Notes under the pieces: model-generated
The model's input: the letters and a program-made list of their open reading frames with translations, nothing else
The model's database searches: none
What the model was told of the DNA's origin: nothing
Position numbers and translations under genes: made by a program
In this document: in pieces, positions 1-7,811 of the stretch
Position numbering within the stretch: position 1 is the first letter of the stretch
Layout of the letters: every line of letters begins with the position of its first letter
Assembly: GCA_946480815.1 (NCBI GenBank)
Contig: CAMLLB010000003.1
Span: 62,001 to 126,000 of the forward strand
Direction of reading: 5' to 3'
DNA: 64,000 bases
Source of the DNA: an uncultured Flavobacteriales bacterium
GTDB lineage: Bacteria; Bacteroidota; Bacteroidia; Flavobacteriales; Crocinitomicaceae

Positions 1-981
1 AATATCGGGAATGTTTGGTACAAAATGACTCCAAATGCGCTGGTAGTTGTTTGGGATCATGTAGGTTACTTTAATACGCACGGAGACAAAACAAATACGT
101 TCCAGTTGATCATTTCGGATGGGACAGATCCGTTGATTCCGATTGGAAATAACGTTTCTTTCTGTTATGAGGATATGCAATGGACAACAGGTGATGCTTC
201 TGGCGGAATTGCAGGTTACGGAGGAGTTCCGGCCACCGTGGGGGTAAACTACGGAAATGGAATAGACTATTTCCAGGTAGGACGATTTGACCAGCCGGGG
301 ACCGGTTTTGACGGGCCATATAACAATTCGGATCAGATTGATTTCCTCGACAATATGGAAATGTACTTCAATGTTGCAGGAGCAAGTTCTTCCAATACAC
401 CTCCAATGGTAATTGCAGCAGGAATCTGTGATACAATCGATGTGTATTCGGGAGATACTCTGAAGTCTATTCATACGGCTGATTTTACGGTAATGGTTGC
501 AACTCCTGAAATCAATCAGACATTACAGGTTGATGTAACCTGTCCGGCATATCCAAATGCAATTACAGTAACACAAACACCGATTGGAAATGAGTTTGTA
601 ACGGTAGATATTACCTTTGATGCAACTTTGGTTCCTCCGGGAATGTACAACGTGATCATTACTGCAACGGACAATGGAACACCGGTAGCGACAACAACGA
701 AATCCATTCCGATTCATGTTCAGAGCCAGTCTTTAGGTTTGGAAGAATTTGACAATACGTTCTCTATTTATCCGAATCCGGCTTTCGATAAGTTGAACAT
801 TCAATTGAACAATGGAAAACAGGCAGTGGTTGAATTGGTTGACTTACTTGGAAACAAGGTGTATTCAAGTGAAATCGGATCAACTAAAACAATTGATGTA
901 GCTCATCTGAATGCAGGGATCTATTTGGTGAAAGTAACCATGGATGGCCAGATTTCAAGCACACGTTTCGTTAAGAACTAA
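1..981 (+). CDS. T9SS-exported protein with NIDO-like region, 5' partial
   Basis: The frame is open from base 1, so the start lies outside the window; the first ATG seen (base 25) is internal, because the residues before it (NIGNVWYK) continue the domain. The first ~120 visible residues resemble the NIDO (nidogen-like) domain, with DHVGYF, TNTFQLI, QWTTGDASGG and VGVNYGNG. A middle stretch (about residues 130-240) looks like Ig/cadherin-type beta structure. The last ~80 residues form a type IX secretion type A sorting domain: LGLEEF linker, IYPNP motif, LLGNKVYS, LNAGIYLVKV and a basic end (FVKN). From family knowledge the product should cross the outer membrane by T9SS and lose this tail. 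Its function is unknown; adhesion or extracellular binding is only a guess. A palindromic terminator follows 12 bases after the stop. Confidence 0.85.
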   Translation, partial: NIGNVWYKMTPNALVVVWDHVGYFNTHGDKTNTFQLIISDGTDPLIPIGNNVSFCYEDMQWTTGDASGGIAGYGGVPATVGVNYGNGIDYFQVGRFDQPGTGFDGPYNNSDQIDFLDNMEMYFNVAGASSSNTPPMVIAAGICDTIDVYSGDTLKSIHTADFTVMVATPEINQTLQVDVTCPAYPNAITVTQTPIGNEFVTVDITFDATLVPPGMYNVIITATDNGTPVATTTKSIPIHVQSQSLGLEEFDNTFSIYPNPAFDKLNIQLNNGKQAVVELVDLLGNKVYSSEIGSTKTIDVAHLNAGIYLVKVTMDGQISSTRFVKN

Positions 982-993
982 TCTTTTCAAATA

Positions 994-1033
994 AAAACAG
1001 CAGGGGCGCGATTAATCGCGCCCCTGCTGTTTT
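994..1033 (+). terminator. 40-bp perfect palindrome, terminator-like
   Basis: Bases 994-1013 are exactly the reverse complement of 1014-1033 (core CAGGGGCGCGATT / AATCGCGCCCCTG). The right arm ends in TTTT. It lies just after the T9SS gene and so probably ends its transcript. It belongs with the palindromes at 31990-32027 and 33469-33506. Confidence 0.75.
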
Positions 1034-1189
1034 ATAACCAATTCCACAATACCCAGACGTTCTATTCGTTATAGTAAAACAGAATCCTCCAATTCGGAAT
1101 TATGTTTAATAACCTGTTCATAAACTTTCCTAAAACTTTTCGCGACGCTTCTGATTTTCGCTAATTTTATAGGAACACAACGATAGCGT

Positions 1190-2590
1190 ATGTTTGACTG
1201 GGAAGACGATAACGACAATTTTGAAAACCACCTGAACGATGATTTGGCACGCTTTGAATCACAATTGGAGACTAACTCGGTAGGTTTTTTTGACAGTGAT
1301 CGTTTGGAAGCGATCATTGATCATTATCTGATGAACGGTAATTATTCCAAAGGAGAATTAGCCGCTGAAGTCGGAACACAGCAATATCCTTTCAATACCT
1401 TGTTTCAGATCAGAAGAGCACAAGCAATGTCCGGTTTGGGAAAATTGAAAGAAGCCCTGGAATTATTGGATGCTGCAGAGCAAATCGACTCCGAATCAAT
1501 GGAGCTTTATCTTACGAAAGCAACTATTTTCAGTCAGCTGAGAGATAGCAAAAGAGCTGTAAACTTTTTCCGCCGTGCACTTGAATTGGCAGATCGTGAA
1601 GAAAAAGATGAGATCTTCCTTGATTTAGCGACTGAGCTGGAGCAATTAAAAGATTTTAAAGGGGCAGTAGAAGTGCTCGAAGAAGCGATGCGTTCCAATC
1701 CAAAGAACGAGGGCGCCCTCTATGAATTGGCGTTCTGTTTTGATCAGTTGGGGAATAATGCCCGCGCAATTCAAACTTACAGAAGATTTTTAGATGATAA
1801 TCCGTATTCATTTACGGCTTGGTATAACCTTGGGAATACCTACTCGAAAGAAGAAAAATTCAACGATGCCATTACAGCTTACGAATATTGTGTAGCAATT
1901 AACGACCGTTTTTCTCCTGCTTATTTTAACATGGGAAATGCGCAGTTAACGATCGAACAATACAAAGAGTCCATTGAATCTTTTGAACGATGCATTGAAA
2001 TTGACGGAGATGATCCGTTAACCTATTGCTATTTAGGTGAGGCAAATGAGCAATTGAACAACTTAACACTTGCCTGGGATTTTTATCAAAAAGCATTGTC
2101 CATGTCTCCGACATTGGCAGAAGCGTGGCTCGGATTGGGAATTGTGAAAGATTTACAGGGTCAGCCGAAAGAAAGCCTTCATTACATTGAAAGAGCATTG
2201 GAATTGGAGCCGAATATGGACGGATACTATCATGTATATGCCGGGGCGCTTGAAAATGCAGAACTTTTACCGGAAGCAGAAGAAGCTTATCTGGCTTGCC
2301 TGACTCTGGACCCCGCAAATGAAGATTGCTTTTTTGATTATGTCGATTTCTTATTGGAACACCGTGTTGGTGAGGCAAGGACTTTTGTTGAGAATTACAT
2401 CATTAAACACCAATTGTTCTTCTCCATTCTTCCGGTTATTTACCTGAATTGGGTTTCCGGAAATGAGGAAGGCGCTAAGTTAGTGCTAGTTGAGTCTTTG
2501 AATAAAGATCCTGAAAAAACAAAAGAAGTTTTTATTCGCTATCCTGAATTGGCAGATGTTCAGGAATTAGTAAATTTGACACGCTCATAG
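1190..2590 (+). CDS. Tetratricopeptide repeat protein (466 aa)
   Basis: There is no signal peptide; the N-terminus is very acidic (MFDWEDDNDNFENHLNDD), so the protein is probably cytoplasmic. From about residue 60 to 400 it is a run of 34-residue TPR helix pairs; the clearest are near FTAWYNLGNTYSKEEKFNDAI, FSPAYFNMGNAQL and PLTYCYLGEANEQL. TPR arrays act as protein-binding scaffolds, and no catalytic domain is visible. The nearest ATG that gives the acidic leader was chosen as start. The next gene begins 43 bases downstream on the same strand, so the two may be cotranscribed. The partner and process are unknown. Confidence 0.85.
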   Translation: MFDWEDDNDNFENHLNDDLARFESQLETNSVGFFDSDRLEAIIDHYLMNGNYSKGELAAEVGTQQYPFNTLFQIRRAQAMSGLGKLKEALELLDAAEQIDSESMELYLTKATIFSQLRDSKRAVNFFRRALELADREEKDEIFLDLATELEQLKDFKGAVEVLEEAMRSNPKNEGALYELAFCFDQLGNNARAIQTYRRFLDDNPYSFTAWYNLGNTYSKEEKFNDAITAYEYCVAINDRFSPAYFNMGNAQLTIEQYKESIESFERCIEIDGDDPLTYCYLGEANEQLNNLTLAWDFYQKALSMSPTLAEAWLGLGIVKDLQGQPKESLHYIERALELEPNMDGYYHVYAGALENAELLPEAEEAYLACLTLDPANEDCFFDYVDFLLEHRVGEARTFVENYIIKHQLFFSILPVIYLNWVSGNEEGAKLVLVESLNKDPEKTKEVFIRYPELADVQELVNLTRS

Positions 2591-2633
2591 AGTGTTAGTT
2601 TGACATGTGTCGATAGTACCAATTTATCAAAAA

Positions 2634-3455
2634 ATGAATTTTAGTTTACCGCATATTCCGGAACGTACAAAACAACCGCGTAAAAATGGAATTACCATGA
2701 TGATGGATAAAGGCTTGAGTTTGAACGAAGTTGAAAACTTTATTCAGGCGAACGGCCATTTGACAGACATCGTGAAATTTGGTTTCGGGACCGCATTTGT
2801 TACCAATGACCTGGAAGAAAAACTCAAATTATATCGTTCTGCAGGATTGAGACCTTATTTTGGAGGGACACTTTTCGAAGCTTTCCACGCGCGTGGACGT
2901 TTTGAGGATTACTTGCGTTTATTGGATAAGTATGATTTGGATCTGGCAGAAATTTCAGATGGTTCCATTATTATAAATCATGATGAAAAGTTGGAATTGA
3001 TCCGGCGTTTGGCAAAAACAAGAACAGTGCTTTCTGAGGTAGGCTCAAAAGATTCCGGGATTTTGATCAGTCCGGGAAGATGGATCAAAATGATGAGTTC
3101 CGAATTGGAAGCAGGCTCATGGAAAGTTATTGCTGAAGGTCGTGAAGCTGGGAATGTGGGGGTTTTCCGTCCGAATGGAACTGCACATACCATGTTGATC
3201 AATAAGATCATTGCGAAAGTAAAGCCGGAGGATATCCTGTGGGAAGCTCCGCAAAAAAATCAGCAGGTTTGGTTTATTAAACTCTTCGGAGCGAATGTAA
3301 ACCTTGGAAATATTGCGCCGAATGAAGTGATTCCTTTGGAATGCCTTCGTTTGGGATTGCGTGGAGATACTTTCTTTGAATTCCTCCCGGAAGATTACGC
3401 GCAGCGCTTAAAACAAGTGGACTCTGACGATCCTGAAGAGGAAGAAGAAGCATAA
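2634..3455 (+). CDS. Phosphosulfolactate synthase family protein (ComA-like, 273 aa)
   Basis: The protein matches the phosphosulfolactate synthase (ComA/YitD) TIM-barrel family, whose studied members add sulfite to phosphoenolpyruvate. Visible family motifs are VKFGFGTA, YFGGTLFE, AEISDGSI, LSEVGSKD and EGREAGNVG; the length fits the family. The ATG at 2634 (MNFSLPHIPERT) was chosen over an in-frame GTG at 2607 because the extra nine residues look unstructured. The acidic tail (DPEEEEEA) is lineage-specific. The stop overlaps the next start by one base. Bacteroidota do not make coenzyme M by the methanogen route, so the product may feed sulfolactate or sulfonate metabolism; that is inference. 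No other sulfonate gene is adjacent. Confidence 0.75.
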   Translation: MNFSLPHIPERTKQPRKNGITMMMDKGLSLNEVENFIQANGHLTDIVKFGFGTAFVTNDLEEKLKLYRSAGLRPYFGGTLFEAFHARGRFEDYLRLLDKYDLDLAEISDGSIIINHDEKLELIRRLAKTRTVLSEVGSKDSGILISPGRWIKMMSSELEAGSWKVIAEGREAGNVGVFRPNGTAHTMLINKIIAKVKPEDILWEAPQKNQQVWFIKLFGANVNLGNIAPNEVIPLECLRLGLRGDTFFEFLPEDYAQRLKQVDSDDPEEEEEA

Positions 3456-4348
3456 TGTTTCAGGCCCGGAATGTATTGAATGGACATGCAGGACCGATTT
3501 ACTCGGCCTCCTGGGACGGGCATTTTTTGTACACTTCATCCGGGGATAAATATGTGACTCGTTGGGACCTGGCTTCGGGCTTACAGGACTCTTCCTTTAC
3601 AGTAAAGCTGGAACATGCAGCATATACATTAAAAGCAGGAAATCAATTTTGTTTCATTGGCTGTACTGACGGTACATTATTGGGAATCAATACCGAGACC
3701 AAAAAGATTGTATGGGAACATAATTTCTTTGGGAACGCATGGTTTTCTCTGTTAATCGATCCGGCCCGAAACTGGCTGCTGGCAGGTGATTCCGAAGGTA
3801 ATCTGCTCGTACTGGAGCTGGAGACAGGAAAGCGGGTGTTACATCTTCCGTTGGCAGCAGGAAAAATCCGTGCAATCAATATCGCTGACAGTACCTGTTT
3901 TGTTAGTACACAGCTGATCGGTGTTTTGGTCTTTTCATGTGAAAACTGGAACGAATTGGCAGCATGGGAACCAAATGAATTGGGAAGTAATGTTCTTTAC
4001 CCGGATCTTCAAAAAAATGAGATCATTACCGGCGGAAGAGATGCACATATTGTGATCAGTAACACCAATTACGAAGTTTTAAAACGGATTCCTGCCCACT
4101 ACCAAACAATTTACGGATTGATTCGGATTGGAGATCAGTTTGTTACGGCTTCCCTTGATAAAACTATCAAAGTTTGGAATTCCGACTTCTCGAAAGTAGA
4201 GCAGCGCATTGACCTGAAACAGGGCGGGCACAATCGTTCCGTGAATGGAATCGTATTCATCAATGGCAATACATTTGTAAGTTATGGCGACGATAAGAAA
4301 ATTATTATTTGGAAAAAAGACCCCGTAATTTCATGGTCCGATAATTGA
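3455..4348 (+). CDS. WD40 repeat protein (297 aa)
   Basis: The protein has five to seven WD40-type beta-propeller blades and nothing else. Recognisable strands include LNGHAGPIYSASW, DKYVTRWDL, AHYQTIYGLIRIGDQFVTASLDKTIKVW and HNRSVNGIVFINGNTFVSYGDDKKIIIW. There is no signal peptide or membrane segment, so it should be a cytosolic interaction scaffold. The ATG shares its A with the stop of the phosphosulfolactate-synthase-like gene (TAATG), which suggests translational coupling. Whether it binds the product of that gene is unknown. Confidence 0.85.
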   Translation: MFQARNVLNGHAGPIYSASWDGHFLYTSSGDKYVTRWDLASGLQDSSFTVKLEHAAYTLKAGNQFCFIGCTDGTLLGINTETKKIVWEHNFFGNAWFSLLIDPARNWLLAGDSEGNLLVLELETGKRVLHLPLAAGKIRAINIADSTCFVSTQLIGVLVFSCENWNELAAWEPNELGSNVLYPDLQKNEIITGGRDAHIVISNTNYEVLKRIPAHYQTIYGLIRIGDQFVTASLDKTIKVWNSDFSKVEQRIDLKQGGHNRSVNGIVFINGNTFVSYGDDKKIIIWKKDPVISWSDN

Positions 4349-4382
4349 TTCTGAGAAAGTTATTTTGTACATTAGTGTCATT

Positions 4383-5330
4383 ATGGACAACGATTTTAAT
4401 TCTCTCTATCCGCCAAAACCTTTTTTGGAAAAGGAACCTGTCAAACAAGGACACATTGCTGTAACGGTATTCTCTTTAATGCTTTTTGTCCTGAGCTTCC
4501 TGGTATTTTTTGATAACCAGTTTGTTTTCCTGATAGAGTTGGTCGCTGTTTTGATCTTGCACGAAGGCGGACACTACTTGTTCATGAAATTATACCGATA
4601 CGAAAATGTCCGGATGCTGTTTCTTCCTTTGATGGGAGCTTTTGTTCATGGACATAAAGAATCCTATCGTCAAAGAGAAAGTCTAATGGTGGTGCTTGCA
4701 GGCCCAATTCCCGGAATTATTGTTGGTGTTGCTCTTTGGTTGTTGGGTTTTCAATACGAAATCCATTGGATGGTCGAATCGGCAATGATCCTTTTTGCAG
4801 TCAATATTTTGAATCTGCTTCCGATCCTTCCTTTAGATGGCGGCCGCATGTTAAGTATTCTGTTCTTTGAACGGATTGAATTGTTCCAGGTTATTTTTTC
4901 CTTTATTTCTTCATTGGCCTTAATTGCAATTGGTTATTTCCTGGAGTTCTATATCATTTTGATATTTGGATTTTTGATGGGATTCCAGGTTCGCAGTCTG
5001 CACCGGCGCTATTTGATCCATAAAGGATTGAAAGAAGACGATGTAAACTTTAATTCGACCTATGATAATCTTTCTGATCGGTCCTACCATTTTGTGAAAA
5101 ATCATGTACTTGAAAACACACCTGGACTTCGCCGTTTTGTTGAGAATATGGAAAGTGAGGATACGAAAACGGTGGTAGCCAATGAAGTAAAGAACATGTT
5201 GGTTCCGCCAATGGTTCAGGATGTGAATGTATTTCAGAAAGTGATCGTAATCATCGCCTGGATTTTGGCTATTTTTGGTCCCATTTACTTAATGTGGAGT
5301 AAAGGAGTTTTTAAAGCAATGTATGTTTAA
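4383..5330 (+). CDS. Site-2-protease-type (M50 family) membrane metalloprotease (315 aa)
   Basis: This is an integral membrane protein with about six hydrophobic segments. H60-E-G-G-H64 (in LHEGGHYL) is the HExxH zinc site, and NLLPILPLDGG (Asp152) is the second M50 motif supplying the third ligand, so the active site looks complete. M50 proteases cut substrates within membranes; no PDZ domain is present. The ATG at 4383 (MDNDFNSLYPP) is preferred to an in-frame TTG 18 bases upstream. The last hydrophobic helix is at the C-terminus (VIVIIAWILAIFGPIYLMW). It overlaps the following Smr gene by 8 bp. The substrate is unknown. Confidence 0.8.
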   Translation: MDNDFNSLYPPKPFLEKEPVKQGHIAVTVFSLMLFVLSFLVFFDNQFVFLIELVAVLILHEGGHYLFMKLYRYENVRMLFLPLMGAFVHGHKESYRQRESLMVVLAGPIPGIIVGVALWLLGFQYEIHWMVESAMILFAVNILNLLPILPLDGGRMLSILFFERIELFQVIFSFISSLALIAIGYFLEFYIILIFGFLMGFQVRSLHRRYLIHKGLKEDDVNFNSTYDNLSDRSYHFVKNHVLENTPGLRRFVENMESEDTKTVVANEVKNMLVPPMVQDVNVFQKVIVIIAWILAIFGPIYLMWSKGVFKAMYV

Positions 5331-5859
5331 GGTTGGGCAGAAAGTTTCTTTTTTATACGAAAAAGGCGATGGGATTATTTTGAGTTTGGAGAAGAACCGG
5401 GCACAGGTCACGGATGATTCCGGATTTGATCGCTGGTTTCCTTTAAACGAATTGGTTTTTATTCATTCGGAAAAATATGCGGATGACGAAATAACGATCT
5501 CTAAAGAAGATCTGGAACCTGAAACGACCTTTCGCGTCATACAGGAACGAACAGGAGTGAAGAAACCCCGGACCATTTGGGAAATCGACCTGCACATCGA
5601 AGAAATCCTGGAATCTACACAAGGCATGTCAAATACAGAAATTTTGCTGAAGCAAATGGCTGAATTCCGTGCAACTTTCAAGAAAGCCAAAAATCAATCC
5701 ATTCATAAATTGGTAGTGATCCATGGAGTAGGAGAAGGAGTGCTCAAAAATGAGATTCGTACTTATTTAGCACAGCAAGACCAAATTGAAGTCTATGATG
5801 CGGATTTCCTGGAATATGGAAAAGGTGCAACTGCCATTGAGTTTCACCCGAATTGGTAA
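5323..5859 (+). CDS. Smr domain protein (178 aa)
   Basis: The N-terminal ~60 residues form a small beta-rich domain (VGQKVSFLYEKGDGIIL) like the DUF2027-type module found before Smr in Bacteroidota. The C-terminal ~90 residues are an Smr domain, with the DLH motif at residues 89-91 and HGVGEGVL at 134-141. Smr domains of the MutS2 type bind or nick nucleic acids and act in ribosome rescue or DNA transactions; here no MutS part is present. It overlaps the M50 gene by 8 bp, so the two are likely coexpressed. The specific role is not known. Confidence 0.85.
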   Translation: MFKVGQKVSFLYEKGDGIILSLEKNRAQVTDDSGFDRWFPLNELVFIHSEKYADDEITISKEDLEPETTFRVIQERTGVKKPRTIWEIDLHIEEILESTQGMSNTEILLKQMAEFRATFKKAKNQSIHKLVVIHGVGEGVLKNEIRTYLAQQDQIEVYDADFLEYGKGATAIEFHPNW

Positions 5860-5865
5860 ATCTCT

Positions 5866-6387
5866 ATGAAAGAAAATCCAATTGATGATTTAAACTCGAT
5901 ACATCCCACCATTCAGAAAAGCAAAAGTGATCCGGTTGTTAAAGTGATTGCGCGCTCTCTTTTTTTCATTGTATTTGTATTCAGCCTACTTTGTTTTAAA
6001 GACCTTGTATTGTTAATTGCTCAATACTTTTCTTTCCGTACAAAATACGTGATTGGATTTGACCTGCATTCCTTTGTGGCAGCACTTTCGATTTCAAGTA
6101 TTGCGATCACTGCTTTTTATGTATGGAAAAAAAGATTTCAGCAAAGTGGATTTGTTCCTTATTTATTGCTGCTGGGAGGAATGCTTTGTCTGTCAATCTT
6201 GATTTGTCTGCTGGGTTTTGAATTGGCGTTTTCATTGCCGAACTCATTAAAAAATGCCAATCCCTTTTTACCAACTTACGCAGTATTTCCACCTTTTAGA
6301 TTCTATTTCGATTTATTGTTTGTTCTTGCAGCAGTACTACCTTTTCTAATACTTCAGATCATCATTAGAAAAAAAACAATTAAATAG
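5866..6387 (+). CDS. Hypothetical four-helix membrane protein (173 aa)
   Basis: No family was recognised. A hydrophilic N-terminus of about 28 residues is followed by four hydrophobic segments (near residues 29-50, 65-85, 100-125 and 140-165) and a short basic tail (RKKTIK). It starts 6 bases after the Smr gene, so it probably belongs to the same transcript. It has no conserved motif that suggests an activity. Confidence 0.7.
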   Translation: MKENPIDDLNSIHPTIQKSKSDPVVKVIARSLFFIVFVFSLLCFKDLVLLIAQYFSFRTKYVIGFDLHSFVAALSISSIAITAFYVWKKRFQQSGFVPYLLLLGGMLCLSILICLLGFELAFSLPNSLKNANPFLPTYAVFPPFRFYFDLLFVLAAVLPFLILQIIIRKKTIK

Positions 6388-6389
6388 TA

Positions 6390-6435
6390 AATTCGCAATT
6401 CGCAATTCGCAATTCGCAATTCGCAATTCGCAATT
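6390..6435. repeat. Heptanucleotide tandem repeat (AATTCGC)n
   Basis: AATTCGC is repeated six times without error and followed by a partial AATT. It begins 3 bases after a stop codon and ends 9 bases before the convergent lipoprotein gene. A unit this short is prone to slippage, so copy number may vary between strains. Confidence 0.95.
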
Positions 6436-6444
6436 ATTTTCATC

Positions 6445-6780
6445 TTACTTACACAAACAGTATGTAGAATCTTCCGTTCCGAAAGTAAATGCTCCCTGGT
6501 GTTCCCAAAAGATAAATTTTCCGTCTTTTGAAACATATTTTACACCACTTGCTGCACGGACTTGTTTCATGTCGTATTCTCCATTTAGTTTGGGGCTTTT
6601 GACTTGAACAGTGATCTTATTTGTACTGTCGCTGTTGGTAATGGTGGTGCTTTCCGTAAAAATAACTTTGAAATCATTGTCACAAGTGAACTCCATATTC
6701 CGGTTCTTTTTCATGACAGTGTTTCCGGTGCATGCTCCCAGAACAAATACGAATGTAATTCCTGAAATAAAGTATTTCAT
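6445..6780 (-). CDS. MliC-like lipoprotein, putative C-type lysozyme inhibitor (111 aa)
   Basis: The N-terminus is a lipoprotein signal with lipobox LGAC (Cys17). The mature part matches the MliC fold pattern: FTCDNDFKVIF near the start, RAASGVKY in the middle, then FWEHQGAFTF and a second cysteine (YCLCK). MliC proteins are periplasmic lipoproteins that block the active site of C-type lysozyme and protect peptidoglycan. The assignment rests on the spacing of Cys, ASG-Y, the FW..G.A stretch and the final Cys, since overall identity to the family looks low. It faces the neighbouring + strand gene convergently and may be monocistronic. Confidence 0.6.
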   Translation of the reverse strand: MKYFISGITFVFVLGACTGNTVMKKNRNMEFTCDNDFKVIFTESTTITNSDSTNKITVQVKSPKLNGEYDMKQVRAASGVKYVSKDGKFIFWEHQGAFTFGTEDSTYCLCK

Positions 6781-6808
6781 AGTGCGATTTTAAGCAATTT
6801 ACAAAAAA

Positions 6809-7309
6809 TCAAGGAATCTGTTTGATCATAATGTAATCGTCCATCACGTACCCATTACCGATATCCAGATCTTCTTCATGATCCACTGCAAATCAGTGTT
6901 TTTGATAGAAGCCAACTGCGTTATTTTGTTTATTGACATTGAGGTGAAGCCTGGTGTTTCCCTGTTTTTTTGCTTCTCTTTCAACCTGGTCTATTAATAT
7001 TTTCCCCAACCCGGAACCTTGTGTCTCAGGAAGAATGTACAATTTATGGATGCGGGTAAATCCGGCTTCCGGATATTCATGTTCTATTCCACAAAAGCCC
7101 ACTACTTTCCCGTTTTCTTCTGCCAGCCAGAATGCCTGATTGGGATCTGTGATTGCTGCTTCAATTTTGGATTCGCTGTACATCAGATCGAGCATATAGC
7201 GGATTTGTTCCGGAGAAATAATTCCGGCGTAAGAAATGGGCCAGGTAAGTTCTGCAACTTCCCGGATAAATGGGATATCTGATTTTTTAGCTAAACGGAG
7301 AGTAATCAT
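6809..7309 (-). pseudogene. GNAT N-acetyltransferase interrupted by one in-frame TGA
   Basis: The protein starts as a normal GNAT acetyltransferase (MITLRLAKKSDIPFIREVAE) with the acetyl-CoA loop motif (LPETQGSGLGKILI) and NNAVGFYQKH. At bases 6893-6895 (complement) a TGA replaces what the family almost always has as glycine in the GFY.K.GF motif. Reading past it in the same frame restores a full GNAT C-terminus of 27 residues (FAVDHEEDLD, then IGNGYVMDDYIMIKQIP) and a TGA stop at 6809-6811. The change needs one base (GGA to TGA). As sequenced, only 138 of 166 residues are made and the last strands of the fold are lost. A sequencing error is the main alternative. It is the last gene of a minus-strand run, 1 base after the repeat protein. 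Confidence 0.85.
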
Positions 7310-7310
7310 G

Positions 7311-7811
7311 TTAAATATCTTTTCCGAAGGAATACATGTCGTTGTGATTAAATTCGATGTTGTCTTTTACATTTTTGATCGTTTTGACCAATCCAAAAAT
7401 GAATTCATCCGTATGAAGATTTAACCATTTGAAGCTTGCTTCTTCACCTTCTACTGCCATGGCTGCATGGTATAGGAATTCAAAACCGTGAACCTGCAGC
7501 CAGTGTTGTGCGCTCTCGTTTCCTTCAGCAGCATTTACGAAAGCCATTAGATGCGGATATCCGTTTGCAAGCAACCAATCCCTGGCTTCCTGTTTCAGGT
7601 TAAGTGCCTGGTTTAAAAAAAAGATTTCCTGGTACCCGTTATCGTATAGGAATTTCTCCAATTCTTTGTGTCCTTCCAATGCTTTGATCCAGGCAAGAAT
7701 AATTTTGGTCGGATAGTTAAACTCAGCAAAGGCAATATCTGCTTTTTTGACTTCCACCTTTTTTTTGTCTTCCAAAGGCTCTTTTCCAAATATGCGCTTA
7801 AACCAATTCAT
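7311..7811 (-). CDS. Hypothetical protein with four 25-residue repeats (166 aa)
   Basis: No family was recognised. After a basic N-terminus (MNWFKRIFGK) the protein carries four back-to-back repeats of exactly 25 residues starting at A44, A69, A94 and A119. The pattern is A-x-E-G followed by WL and G-[YF] (ALEG, ALNL, AAEG, AVEG; FL, WL, WL, WL; NGY, NGY, HGF, HTD). Predicted helix-turn-helix pairs of this size suggest an alpha-solenoid binding surface. There is no signal peptide. It overlaps the SpmA-SpmB gene by 4 bp (ATGA type), so it is probably translated with it. Confidence 0.7.
   Translation of the reverse strand: MNWFKRIFGKEPLEDKKKVEVKKADIAFAEFNYPTKIILAWIKALEGHKELEKFLYDNGYQEIFFLNQALNLKQEARDWLLANGYPHLMAFVNAAEGNESAQHWLQVHGFEFLYHAAMAVEGEEASFKWLNLHTDEFIFGLVKTIKNVKDNIEFNHNDMYSFGKDI

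Noticed and set aside
1926..2378. 150-codon open frame opposite the TPR gene
   Set aside because: It is a shadow of the TPR codons with no domain and no promoter.
6809..7309. TGA as a sense codon (recoding or alternative code) in the acetyltransferase
   Set aside because: TGA is used as a normal stop elsewhere in the window (for example at 4346-4348), and only this one internal TGA was found.
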